Shown: positions 40,027 to 48,164 of the stretch, in pieces | Numbering within the stretch: position 1 is the first letter of the stretch | Layout: each line of letters starts with the position of its first letter | Source of the DNA: Oerskovia jenensis | Lineage (GTDB): Bacteria; Actinomycetota; Actinomycetes; Actinomycetales; Cellulomonadaceae | NCBI RefSeq assembly: GCF_016907235.1 | Contig: NZ_JAFBBO010000001.1 | Coordinates: 2,790,001-2,854,000, forward strand | Direction: 5' to 3' | DNA length: 64,000 nucleotides | Translations under genes and position numbers: made by a program | The notes under the pieces: model-generated | Told to the model about the DNA's origin: nothing | What the model saw: the letters and a program-made list of their open reading frames with translations, nothing else | The model's database searches: none

Positions 40027-41235
40027 ATGGGATTCATCAAGGCCTTTGCTGGTGCCCTCGGAGGCACGCTCGCGGACCAGTGGAAGGACTTCCTGACGCC
40101 GCCGACGAACCTCGCACCGACCGCGGCGCTCTTCCCGGCCGTCGCGCAGGGGCAGAACGCCGGGCGCGGGGCGAACACCAAGGGCTCGGCGAACATCATC
40201 ACCAACGGGAGCCGGTTCGTCGTCCCCGAGGGGTACGGGCTCCTGACGTTCCAGGACGGCGCCCTCACGGGCTTCGTGGCCGAGCCGGGCGGGTACCTGT
40301 ACACGTCCGACGACCAGAACTCCCAGTCGATCTTCGCGGGCAACGGCATCCTGAGCCCCCTGATCACGACGTCGTGGGAGCGGTTCAAGTTCGGCGGGCA
40401 GCCCGGGTCGCAGCAGCTCGGCTTCTACGTCAACCTCAAGGAGCTGCCGAACAACCGGTTCGGCACGCAGTCGGAGATCTACTGGGACGACGCCTACCTC
40501 GGCGCCCAGGTCGGCGCGATCACGCGTGGCACCTACTCCTTGCGCATCGTCGACCCCATCCTCTTCGTCAAGCAGTTCGTGCCGCTCACGTACCTCGGGG
40601 CGAGCGCGAAGGTCTTCGACTTCTCCGACCTCGACAACGACGCCGCGAGCCAGCTTTTCACGGAGGTCGTCGGCTCGCTCGCGGCGGCCTTCTCGAGCTA
40701 CACCAACGACCCCGACAAGGGGAACCGGATCACCCGGATCCAGAGCGACTCGGTCGGCTTCGCGCAGTCCCTGGCGGGTGCGGTCGAGGAGGGCTACCAG
40801 TGGACCTCCTACCGCGGCCTGTCGATCGTCAAGGTCGCGCTCGCCGCGATCGAGTACGACGAGGACACGCGTGCGCTGCTCAGCGACGTCAAGAAGGCCG
40901 ACGCCCTCGCTGGGGCCCGGGGGAACTCGTTCCTCCAGCAGGCCGCCGCGCGCGGCATCCAGTCCGCGGGGGAGAACCCGGGCGGAGCCGCGAACATGGC
41001 GATCCTCGGCATGGGGATGAACGCCGCCGGCGGCGCCATGTCCGGGCTGCAGCAGCCGGTCGTGCCGGTGCAGCAGGTCCCGGTCCAGCAGGCGGCGCCT
41101 GCTGCACCGCCCGCGCCCGCCCCTGCCGCCGAGGACCCGGTCGCGAAGCTCACCCAGTTCAAGTCGCTGCTCGACCAGGGCCTCATCACCCAGGCGGACT
41201 ACGACGCCGCCAAGGCCAAGGTCCTCGGGTTCTGA
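40027..41235 (+). CDS. SPFH-domain 'virion core protein' homologue with SHOCT tail (YdjI-like)
   Basis: This 402-residue protein starts MGFIKAFAGALGGTLADQWK. An SPFH-like domain of the YdjI type follows, with FVVPEGYGLLTFQDGALTGFV, GGYLYTSDDQNSQSIF, FKFGGQPGSQQLGFYVNLKE and YLGAQVGAITRGTYSLRIVDP. After a Gln/Pro/Ala linker the last 33 residues (VAKLTQFKSLLDQGLITQADYDAAKAKVL) form a SHOCT-type helix pair, often a protein-contact module. B. subtilis YdjI sits in ydjFGHI with PspA and helps tie it to the membrane. Here no PspA is adjacent. ggagag precedes ATG 40027. Despite the family name it is not a phage gene. Confidence 0.85.
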   Translation: MGFIKAFAGALGGTLADQWKDFLTPPTNLAPTAALFPAVAQGQNAGRGANTKGSANIITNGSRFVVPEGYGLLTFQDGALTGFVAEPGGYLYTSDDQNSQSIFAGNGILSPLITTSWERFKFGGQPGSQQLGFYVNLKELPNNRFGTQSEIYWDDAYLGAQVGAITRGTYSLRIVDPILFVKQFVPLTYLGASAKVFDFSDLDNDAASQLFTEVVGSLAAAFSSYTNDPDKGNRITRIQSDSVGFAQSLAGAVEEGYQWTSYRGLSIVKVALAAIEYDEDTRALLSDVKKADALAGARGNSFLQQAAARGIQSAGENPGGAANMAILGMGMNAAGGAMSGLQQPVVPVQQVPVQQAAPAAPPAPAPAAEDPVAKLTQFKSLLDQGLITQADYDAAKAKVLGF

Positions 41236-41239
41236 GGCC

Positions 41240-42529
41240 ATGACCGTTCACGAGCCGGAGTCGGCTCCTGCCCCCGAGGGCCCGCCCCCGCCGGGAGCCG
41301 GCCCGACGACGACCGCCCGGCCTCCGCTGGCGGGGAGCCCGGCGGGCGGCCCGACCGTCGTGCGCACCGACACCGGCGCGACCGACGGTCTCGTCAAGTG
41401 CATCCGGTGCGGCGCGACCGAGATCGGCTACGACGTCGCCAGGGCGACGCTGCGGTGCGGGTTCTGCCGGTACGAGTGGGTGAGCACGGTGACGCTCGCC
41501 GACCTCGGGCTCGACGGGAACATCGGCGGGCTCGAAGGCGTCGTCCTGGGCTCCGGCAGCGCCGACATCGTGCCGTCCGCCGAGGAGATCCTGACGTTCC
41601 GCTGCGCGGGCTGCGGGGCCGACGTCGTCGTCGACACCGCGCACGGCACACAGGCCCGCTGCCACTGGTGCCGCAACGTCCTGTCGGTGAACCAGCAGGT
41701 CCCCAACGGGGCCGTGCCCGACGTCCTGCTGCCGTTCCGACTCCCCAAGGAGGACGCGGTCGCGGGCATCCGCCAGTTCGTCGGCCGGCGCCAGTTCTAC
41801 GCGCACCCCCGGTTCCGGGCGGAGTTCACCCCGGAGAACGTCGTCGGTGTCTACCTTCCGTACCTCGTCGCGGACCTCAATGCGAAGGCGCGCCTCGAAG
41901 GGCAGGGCGAGCACCTCGTGCGCAGGTACACCGTGACCGTCCGGGGTTCCGACGGCAAGGACACGACCGAGACCCGCTACGACTACGACCTGTACGACGT
42001 CGTGCGCGACTTCGACCTGCACGTCGACGACCTCACCATCGAGTCCTCGGCCGACCGGCGAGACCACGGTGGCAAGGCCCGGACGAACAACGTCATCAAC
42101 ACGATCCTGCCGTTCGACGTCGAGAACGCGGTGCGCTACGACTCGAACTACCTGTCGGGGTTCACGGCCGAGCGCCGCGACAGCGACGTCGAGGACCTGC
42201 GCGATCCCGCGTTCGCGCAGGCGAAGGAGATCGCGCGGTTCCGGGCGCGCGACATGATCGAGTTCTACGACCGTGGCGTCCGGTGGGACCGCGAACGGCT
42301 CGACGTCGTCGGGCAGCGGTGGGTCGCCGCCTACCTGCCCGTGTGGTTGTACTCGTACCACGAGGTCCGCAAGAACGGGTCGTCGCTGCTGCACTACGTC
42401 GCGGTCAACGGCCGCACGGGCGAGACCATGGGGTCTGTCCCGGTCAACCACCGCCGCCTGCTCGCGGTGTCCGTCGTCGTCGAGGCCGTGGCGGCCGTCG
42501 CGGCACTCTTCGTCATGATCGGGTTCTGA
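41240..42529 (+). CDS. Zinc-ribbon membrane protein (YdjG/YdjH-like)
   Basis: This 429-residue protein has a Pro-rich start and then two zinc ribbons: CIRCGATEIGYD...CGFC (about 53-75) and CAGCGADVVVD...CHWC (about 122-144). A long soluble region follows with YLPYLVADLNAKARLEG and AAYLPVWLYSYHEVRKNG. It ends in a single C-terminal transmembrane helix (LLAVSVVVEAVAAVAALFVMIGF). This is the layout of the bacterial TFIIB-type zinc-ribbon proteins that pair with YdjI-like SPFH proteins. It starts 4 bases after the SPFH stop, so the two should form one complex at the membrane. Confidence 0.8.
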   Translation: MTVHEPESAPAPEGPPPPGAGPTTTARPPLAGSPAGGPTVVRTDTGATDGLVKCIRCGATEIGYDVARATLRCGFCRYEWVSTVTLADLGLDGNIGGLEGVVLGSGSADIVPSAEEILTFRCAGCGADVVVDTAHGTQARCHWCRNVLSVNQQVPNGAVPDVLLPFRLPKEDAVAGIRQFVGRRQFYAHPRFRAEFTPENVVGVYLPYLVADLNAKARLEGQGEHLVRRYTVTVRGSDGKDTTETRYDYDLYDVVRDFDLHVDDLTIESSADRRDHGGKARTNNVINTILPFDVENAVRYDSNYLSGFTAERRDSDVEDLRDPAFAQAKEIARFRARDMIEFYDRGVRWDRERLDVVGQRWVAAYLPVWLYSYHEVRKNGSSLLHYVAVNGRTGETMGSVPVNHRRLLAVSVVVEAVAAVAALFVMIGF

Positions 42530-42801
42530 TGCACGCGCTCGCCCTGGACGCGCTCACCGTCGTCGCCTCCTCCTCCGAGGAGGAGGGGGCCGTGAAGGTC
42601 GTCGTCGTGGTGGTGCTGCTGCTCGCAGGGCCGCTGTTCTACTGGTTCACGTGGGCGCGGTACCGCAACACGGGCAAGCGGCACGACCACCGACGGGACA
42701 CCAAGTCCGTCACGCTCGACGAGAGCGGGTCGGACACGCACGTCAGGCGCGTCACCGGGCGGTCGAACAGCTCGATGAACGACGCCAACCACCTGACGTA
42801 G
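42529..42801 (+). CDS. Small single-pass membrane protein
   Basis: This 90-residue protein has one transmembrane helix (VKVVVVVVLLLAGPLFYWFTW, about 22-42) followed by a charged, Ser/Thr/Arg-rich tail with DTKSVTLDESGSDTH. ATG 42529 overlaps the upstream stop (TGATG), which ties it to the SPFH/zinc-ribbon pair. GTG 42592 is a possible later start. I do not recognise a named family. Confidence 0.7.
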   Translation: MHALALDALTVVASSSEEEGAVKVVVVVVLLLAGPLFYWFTWARYRNTGKRHDHRRDTKSVTLDESGSDTHVRRVTGRSNSSMNDANHLT

Positions 42802-42893
42802 GCGCCGCGGCCAGCCGCTCCAGCGGCACCGGCGACCCGTGCGACGGGGCGCCGGCGCGGTGCGGGCTCCCGCGTGTCCCGGACGGGTGCGGC

Positions 42894-42899
42894 TACCGT
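42894..42899 (+). promoter_or_regulatory. Leaderless -10 element (TACCGT)
   Basis: taccgt followed by 6 nt and ATG 42906. No Shine-Dalgarno sequence lies between them. Confidence 0.45.
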
Positions 42900-42905
42900 G
42901 GGCGG

Positions 42906-43829
42906 ATGCGACTGGGAGTGCTCGACATCGGTTCCAACACGGTCCACATGCTCGTCGTGGACGCCGAGCGGGGCGCGCGTCCGGACCCGGCGGCGTCGGG
43001 CCGTTCGGTGGTGCGGCTCATGCGCTACCTCCAGCCGGACGGCTCGATCTCGGCCGAGGGGGTCGACGCGCTCCTGGTGGCTGCCGACCAGGCTGCGGCT
43101 CTGGCCCGCGAGTACGAGGTCGAGGAGTCGCTGGCGCTCGCGACGTCGGCGCTGCGCGAGGCGACCAACGGCGCCGAGGTGCTGTCGGCCATCGAGGAGC
43201 GCGTGGGCGTCCCGATCGAGGTCCTCTCGGGGCCCGAGGAGGCGCGGCTGACGTTCCTCGCCGCACGGCGCTGGCACGGCTGGGCGTCGGGTCGGCTCAT
43301 GGTGCTCGACATCGGGGGCGGGTCGCTCGAGATCGCGTCGGGTCTTGACGAGGAGCCCGACGTCGCGGTCTCGGTGCCGCTCGGTGCAGGTCGGATGACG
43401 ATCGAGTTCCTGCCGGACGACCCGCCCTCGGCCAAGCAGGTCGCGGCGCTCCGTGCTCACGTCCGGGAGGTCCTGGCGGGGGCGTTGGGCGAGGTCAAGC
43501 GGTTGCCGCGCCCCGACCACGTGGTCGCGACGTCCAAGACGTTCCGGTCGCTCGCGCGGCTCGCGGGCATGAAGGTCGCGGTCGTCGGGCCGGAGGAGCG
43601 GTGGCGCATGGAGCGTTCGCAGCTCTCGGACTGGGTGCCGCGCCTCGCGCGCATCCCGGCGGCGGGGCGTACCGAGCTGCCGGGGATCACGGCCGAGCGG
43701 ACGTTCCAGATCGTGGCCGGGGGCGTGGTCGCCGAGGAGACCATGAAGGCGCTCAAGGTCGCCGAGGTCGAGATCTGCCCGTGGGCGCTGCGGGAGGGCG
43801 CGATCCTGCGTCGCCTCGACCAGATCTGA
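42906..43829 (+). CDS. Ppx/GppA-family exopolyphosphatase/phosphohydrolase
   Basis: This 307-residue ASKHA-fold phosphatase has phosphate loop 1 RLGVLDIGSNTVHMLV (residues 2-17) and phosphate loop 2 LMVLDIGGGSLEIA (about 132-145), with ATSALREATNGAEVL between them. It is the short, two-domain form without the C-terminal HD-like domain, common in actinobacteria, where such enzymes hydrolyse short-chain polyphosphate or pppGpp. The start ATG 42906 is fixed by loop 1 at the N-terminus. Confidence 0.9.
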   Translation: MRLGVLDIGSNTVHMLVVDAERGARPDPAASGRSVVRLMRYLQPDGSISAEGVDALLVAADQAAALAREYEVEESLALATSALREATNGAEVLSAIEERVGVPIEVLSGPEEARLTFLAARRWHGWASGRLMVLDIGGGSLEIASGLDEEPDVAVSVPLGAGRMTIEFLPDDPPSAKQVAALRAHVREVLAGALGEVKRLPRPDHVVATSKTFRSLARLAGMKVAVVGPEERWRMERSQLSDWVPRLARIPAAGRTELPGITAERTFQIVAGGVVAEETMKALKVAEVEICPWALREGAILRRLDQI

Positions 43830-43905
43830 TCCCACCCGCCCGCCGGCGCGGGAGACCGGCGACGGAGGCTTCCGCAGGACCCTCTTCTCGGTCCGCGCAG
43901 GCGGT

Positions 43906-43928
43906 GGTACCTTGTCTCGCATGGTACC
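43906..43928 (+). promoter_or_regulatory. Leaderless promoter and candidate PadR operator (two GGTACC sites)
   Basis: ggtacc occurs at 43906-43911 and 43923-43928, 17 bases apart, spanning the start codon. tacctt (43908-43913) ends 7 nt before ATG 43921 and would be the -10 of a leaderless message. Binding of the encoded PadR protein here would block its own promoter. Confidence 0.55.
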
Positions 43929-44262
43929 TAGCGAGGACATGATCCTCACCAACCTGCGGCGAGGGGCGATCGAGTACTGCGTGCTCGCCCTCCTCGCCGA
44001 CGACGAGTGGTACGGGCTCGACATCGCCCGCCGCCTCTCGACCGACGGCGTCCTCCTGAGCGGCGAGGGCACGCTCTACCCGCTGCTCGCGCGGCTGCGC
44101 AAGGGCGGGCTCGTGGAGACGCACTGGCGCGAGTCCGACGCCGGCCCGCCCCGTCGCTACTACGCGCTGACCCCGGAGGGTCGCGCGGCCCTCGAGACCT
44201 TCGCCCGCACCTGGGCACCCTTCCGCGATGCCGTCGACTCGACCCTGGGGAGCCACCGATGA
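43921..44262 (+). CDS. PadR-family transcriptional regulator
   Basis: This 113-residue protein has the PadR winged helix: LRRGAIEYCVLALLADDEWYGLDIARRLS, GTLYPLLARLRKGGLVETHW and PPRRYYALTPEGRAAL. The short C-terminal helix is LETFARTWAPFRDAVDSTL. PadR plus a HAAS/DUF1700 membrane protein is a common two-gene unit. The regulator likely represses both genes through the GGTACC sites at its start. A start at 43912 is possible, but the leaderless promoter favours ATG 43921. Confidence 0.9.
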   Translation: MVPSEDMILTNLRRGAIEYCVLALLADDEWYGLDIARRLSTDGVLLSGEGTLYPLLARLRKGGLVETHWRESDAGPPRRYYALTPEGRAALETFARTWAPFRDAVDSTLGSHR

Positions 44263-44975
44263 ACCGCACGACCGACGCGATCAGCGTCTACCTCGACGAC
44301 CTCGGGCGCATGCTCGCGCACCTCGACCCGGCCGAGCGTGCCGACGTCCTGGGCGGCGTGCGCGAGCACGTCGACGCGAGCCTGGCCGAGCTCGGGCACG
44401 CGCCCGGCGAGCAGGAGGTCGCGGCGATCCTGGCGTCGCTCGGGGCTCCGGAGGACGTGGCGCGAGCGTCGTCGGGAGCACCCAGGCCCTCCCTGCCCGA
44501 CGGCGGAGCCTCCTCGCGCCCCGCCCTCGCCGGGGCATGGGTCGCCCCGGTGGTCTTCGGCCTCACGATCGTCGGCATCGTCGGTGCGCCGCTGCTGCTC
44601 CCGGGCGTCCTGTGGCTCACCGCAGCGGTCCTGCTCGGTGCCTCGCCGCTGTGGACCACCCACGAGAAGGTCTGGGGGATCGTGTCGGGATTCGTCGCCG
44701 GGGCCGCGTGGCTCGGCCTCAGCGGCATGTTCCTGCTCGCGTCCTCGACCTGCGTCACGCAGGGAGCCACCACGGTCCTGGACGGATCGGGCGAGGTCGG
44801 CGCGTCGACGACGGGCGACGTCGTGAGCACGTGCGACGCCGCGGGACCGGACGTGGGCGGGATCGTCGTGCTGATCCTGCTCGGTGCGCTCGTCCTCGCC
44901 GCGCTCGCCCACCAGGTCGTCCTCCTGCGGCGCGGGCTCGCCCGCTCGGCAGCGCAGCCGACCACGGGAGCCTGA
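44259..44975 (+). CDS. HAAS/DUF1700-type membrane protein
   Basis: This 238-residue protein begins with a helical HAAS-like domain (YLDDLGRMLAHLDPAERADVLGGVREHVDASLAEL...LASLGAPEDVA). Four or so transmembrane helices follow from about residue 90 (WVAPVVFGLTIVGIVGAPLLL, LWLTAAVLLGASPLW, IVSGFVAGAAWLGLSGMFLL, VGGIVVLILLGALVLAALAHQVVLL). Its ATG overlaps the PadR stop. HAAS proteins are thought to signal between membrane state and the PadR partner; that role is inferred. Confidence 0.85.
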   Translation: MNRTTDAISVYLDDLGRMLAHLDPAERADVLGGVREHVDASLAELGHAPGEQEVAAILASLGAPEDVARASSGAPRPSLPDGGASSRPALAGAWVAPVVFGLTIVGIVGAPLLLPGVLWLTAAVLLGASPLWTTHEKVWGIVSGFVAGAAWLGLSGMFLLASSTCVTQGATTVLDGSGEVGASTTGDVVSTCDAAGPDVGGIVVLILLGALVLAALAHQVVLLRRGLARSAAQPTTGA

Positions 44976-45037
44976 GCGGGACCTTCCCCCTCGCGCGGAC
45001 GCGCCCCGGCCACGGCGGGACGGGCCGCGTCCGCGCC

Positions 45038-45057
45038 AGGTGAGCGGCGCCGTCGGG
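45038..45057 (+). repeat. 20-nt dispersed repeat copy
   Basis: ggtgagcggcgccgtcgggc, identical to 26324-26343 (inside copA) and 29894-29913. It lies in the 111-base gap between two convergent genes. Nothing else is recognisable in this gap. Confidence 0.7.
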
Positions 45058-45086
45058 CCCCGGGACTCCACGGAGCGCGGCAGGCG

Positions 45087-46538
45087 TCAGACGCCCTCCA
45101 CCGCCTCCACGTCCCCCGCCGCGATCGCGTCCACGAGTGCCCGGTGGTCCAGGGCGTTCTGGTCCGCGTAGCGCTTCGCGAACTCGGCGAACGAGCGGTC
45201 GGCGACGTCGCCCTTGCCGAGGTACGCGCTGATCGCGAGGGCGTCGCCCGAGCGGGCGTGGCCGCGCGCGAGGACCCACGCGCACATCTGCGCGTACGCG
45301 GCCATGGCGACCGGGAGCATGGTCTCGAGGTCGGCCGAGACCTTCCAGTCCCAGAGCTGGCGGAAGTAGTAGTCGTGGGGGTGGTCGTCGGCGCCGTGCA
45401 CGGTGTTCCAGCCGAGCAGCGCGTCGCTCGTGGCCTGCAGGAGCCGCTGCCCCTCGACCACGCGCCGCCCGTTCTCCGGATAGGGGCTGGCCGAGGTGTA
45501 GGGCTCCAGGACGGACGGCTCGGCCTCCTTGACCTGCAGGAACAGCGGGTCGTCGTTGTCCCGGCCCACGAGGAGCGCGACCCAGCAGCGCGTCCCGACG
45601 CTCCCCACCCCGACCACGCGACGCGCCAGGTCGACGAGGCGGTAGCGCTCGAGCAGGATGCGCCGGGCTCCCGTGAGCGACTCGCCGTACGTCGCGAGCG
45701 CAGTGGTCACGACGCCGAGGAGGAGGGCCTGCTCCTCGGCGTCGAAGAGCTCCCGGACGGGCACGAGCAGGGGCGGGTTGCTCTGGAAGCGCAGCTCGCC
45801 GTCGTCGTGGAGCACCGTGAGCCGACGGCGGGCCTTCTGCCGGTCCTTCGTGCGCGCCTTCCGCAGCGCCTTGCGGAGGTTCTCCATGACGGCCGGCGGG
45901 ACCGAGCCGCGCCACCTGTCGACGATCTCGTCGCCGCGCAGCTGCACGTGCCACAGGTCGAGGTGGCCGAGGTCCGCGAAGGACCGCAGGGTCTCGCGGT
46001 AGGCGCGCCCTGCCCCCAGCACGATGCGCTCGCGCTCGTGGTGCGACATGCCGCGGTGACGGCCCGCGATCTCGAGGCTCGCGACGAGCCGTTGCACGTC
46101 CCACTCGAAGGGGCCGCGGTGCGTCTCGTCGAAGTCGTTGATGTCGAACACGAGCGAACGCTCGGGAGACGCGAAGCCGCCGAAGTTCGCGAGGTGCGCG
46201 TCGCCGCACAGCTGGACGGTCAGCCCCGTGGTGGGGCCCGTGCCCAGGTCGGCCGCCATGACGGCCGCCGCCCCGCGGTAGAACGAGAACGGTGTCGCGG
46301 CCATGCGACCCATGCGCAGGGGGACGAGCTCGGGGACGCGGCTCGCGTTCTGGGCCTGGAGGATCGCGACGGGGTCGCGGCGGTCGGGTGCGGGCTCCCA
46401 GGCGGAGGTCGAGCGACGGTGCAGCAGCGAGCGGGCCGCGCGGCCCTGCTCCTTGCGGTCCTCGGGGGCGGGCGTGCCGCGCAGGGGTGGGCGGCCGTCG
46501 GGTCGGGTCGGGGCCTGGTCCGTCGCGTGCTGGGGCAT
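45087..46538 (-). CDS. DUF2252 protein
   Basis: This 483-residue protein belongs to the DUF2252 family, which has a kinase-like (aminoglycoside phosphotransferase-like) fold. Seen: FSFYRGAAAVMAADLG, the family motif QLCGDAHLANFGGFASPE, VFDINDFDETHRGPFEWDVQRL and a late YAQMCAWVLARGHARSGDA. GDAHLANFG and DINDFDE correspond to the catalytic-loop and metal-binding positions of the fold. No substrate is known. ATG 46538 is chosen because gaggagc lies 5-6 bases upstream; an upstream start at 46598 lacks such a site. Confidence 0.85.
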   Translation of the reverse strand: MPQHATDQAPTRPDGRPPLRGTPAPEDRKEQGRAARSLLHRRSTSAWEPAPDRRDPVAILQAQNASRVPELVPLRMGRMAATPFSFYRGAAAVMAADLGTGPTTGLTVQLCGDAHLANFGGFASPERSLVFDINDFDETHRGPFEWDVQRLVASLEIAGRHRGMSHHERERIVLGAGRAYRETLRSFADLGHLDLWHVQLRGDEIVDRWRGSVPPAVMENLRKALRKARTKDRQKARRRLTVLHDDGELRFQSNPPLLVPVRELFDAEEQALLLGVVTTALATYGESLTGARRILLERYRLVDLARRVVGVGSVGTRCWVALLVGRDNDDPLFLQVKEAEPSVLEPYTSASPYPENGRRVVEGQRLLQATSDALLGWNTVHGADDHPHDYYFRQLWDWKVSADLETMLPVAMAAYAQMCAWVLARGHARSGDALAISAYLGKGDVADRSFAEFAKRYADQNALDHRALVDAIAAGDVEAVEGV

Positions 46539-46775
46539 CGTCGCTCCTCGGGTCGGGGCGTGCGGGACGCCCTCGCTCATCATGGCGCGCGCGGTCACCG
46601 TGGGCGCGGTGGAGCCTCACGACCGGCGGACGTCTCGGTCACCGTGGGCGCTCGCGGGTGCGACCCTCGCCGGACAATTCCGTCACCCTCGTCGGACCTG
46701 TCACCGGAAGCGCTCCCATCCCTCTCTCTGGGGTAGCGCCGCTCCGCGCTCCCCACCGTCCGAGAGGGACTTCCC

Positions 46776-48143
46776 ATGACTGCCCACGACACCACGCAGG
46801 ACGTCGTGCTCGCCGCGCTCGCACAGGGCGTGACGGGCCGGGTCCTCGCAGGGACCGACCCCGAGGCCCGGCTCTCGGGCATGAACGTCGCGGTCGAGCA
46901 CCACCCCGACTACGTCGTCCACGCAACCTCCGCCGACGACGTCCGGGCGACCGTCCGCACCGCCCAGCGCTTCGGGCTGCCCGTGACCGTCTTCAGCACG
47001 GGCCACGGGTTCGCGCGCGGGATCGACGGCGGCATCGCCCTGAGCACCGCCGGTCTGACCGGCGTCGAGGTCGACGAACCCGCCCGCACCGCCCGCATCG
47101 CGGCCGGCTCCCGGTGGAGGGACGTGCTCGACGTCGTCACGCCCCTCGGGCTCGCGGCCGTCACCGGGTCCTCGCCCGACGTGGGAGCCGTGGGCTTCCT
47201 CCTCGGCGGCGGGATCGGCCCCCTCGCGCGCGAGGTCGGCTTCGGGTCGAACTATCTCGTCGCGGCCGACCTCGTCACGGGCGACGGCACCCTGCTCCAC
47301 GTCGACGACGAGCACCACCCCGAGATCCTGCGCGCGCTGCGGGGCGGCAAGTGGGGGCTGGGGGTCGTGACCTCGGTGACGGTGCGCCTGCTCAACCTCG
47401 AGACCGTCACGGGCGGGAACTTCTTCGCCCTCGGCGACGACGCCGCGACGCTCTTCCGGACCTACGCCGACTGGGTCCAGGGCGCGCCGTCCGACATCAC
47501 GACGTCCATCGCGCTCCTGCGCCTGCCGCCGCTCGAGTTCCTCCCCGAGCCGCTGCGCGGCCAGTACGTGGCCAACGTCCGCGTGGCCTCGACCCGGCCC
47601 CTGGCCGAGGTCGAGAGGGCCATCGCACCCTTGCGCACCGCGGTGCCGATCCTCATGGACTCGATCGCCGAGATCCCCTACGCGGCGATCGGGGGAGTGC
47701 ACGCCGACCCGACCGACCCCATGCCGATCCTCGACGGGTCGACCCTCCTGCACACGTTCGAGCCCCGGACCGCCGAGGCCGTGCTCGCGGTCGCCGGGCC
47801 GCAGAGCCAGGCACCGCTCATGATGACCGAGATCCGCCACCTCGGCGGGGCGCTCGCCGACGGGTCGCACGGCCCCGACTCGGTCACGGGGCGCGACGCC
47901 GCGTTCGCGCTCTTCACGATCGGGCTCCCCGTCCCCGAGCTCTTCGAGACGGCCGTCCCCGCAGCGATCAACGGTCTGCTCGAGGCGGCGCAGCCCTGGT
48001 CGCTCGGACGTACCCAGGCGAACTTCGCGGGGGCGATCAGCGAGGCCGCACCGATCGACCTGTGGTCGCCGGCCGACCAGGCGCACCTCGCGACCGTGCG
48101 CCGCGAGCTCGACCCCGACGGGAGGTTCGCGCTGCCCGTGTGA
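46776..48143 (+). CDS. FAD-linked oxidase (berberine-bridge/BBE-like)
   Basis: This 455-residue flavoprotein has an FAD_binding_4 domain: YVVHATSADDVRATVRTAQRFGLPVTVFSTGHGFARG (His at about 76, the position that anchors FAD in this family), GSSPDVGAVGFLLGGGIGPLAREVGFGSNYLVAADLV and RGGKWGLGVVTSVTVRL. The C-terminus (ANFAGAISE, LWSPADQAHLATVRRELDPDGRFA) matches the BBE domain. These enzymes oxidise sugars, alcohols or alkaloids. The second anchoring residue, usually Cys, is not evident. gagaggg precedes ATG 46776. It stands alone between divergent and convergent neighbours. Confidence 0.88.
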   Translation: MTAHDTTQDVVLAALAQGVTGRVLAGTDPEARLSGMNVAVEHHPDYVVHATSADDVRATVRTAQRFGLPVTVFSTGHGFARGIDGGIALSTAGLTGVEVDEPARTARIAAGSRWRDVLDVVTPLGLAAVTGSSPDVGAVGFLLGGGIGPLAREVGFGSNYLVAADLVTGDGTLLHVDDEHHPEILRALRGGKWGLGVVTSVTVRLLNLETVTGGNFFALGDDAATLFRTYADWVQGAPSDITTSIALLRLPPLEFLPEPLRGQYVANVRVASTRPLAEVERAIAPLRTAVPILMDSIAEIPYAAIGGVHADPTDPMPILDGSTLLHTFEPRTAEAVLAVAGPQSQAPLMMTEIRHLGGALADGSHGPDSVTGRDAAFALFTIGLPVPELFETAVPAAINGLLEAAQPWSLGRTQANFAGAISEAAPIDLWSPADQAHLATVRRELDPDGRFALPV

Positions 48144-48164
48144 GGCGCCCCCGGGGGGCCGTCG

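Noticed and set aside
40027-41235. Phage origin suggested by the name 'virion core protein'
   Set aside because: The family name comes from poxvirus similarity; SPFH and SHOCT parts and the zinc-ribbon partner indicate a cellular membrane protein.
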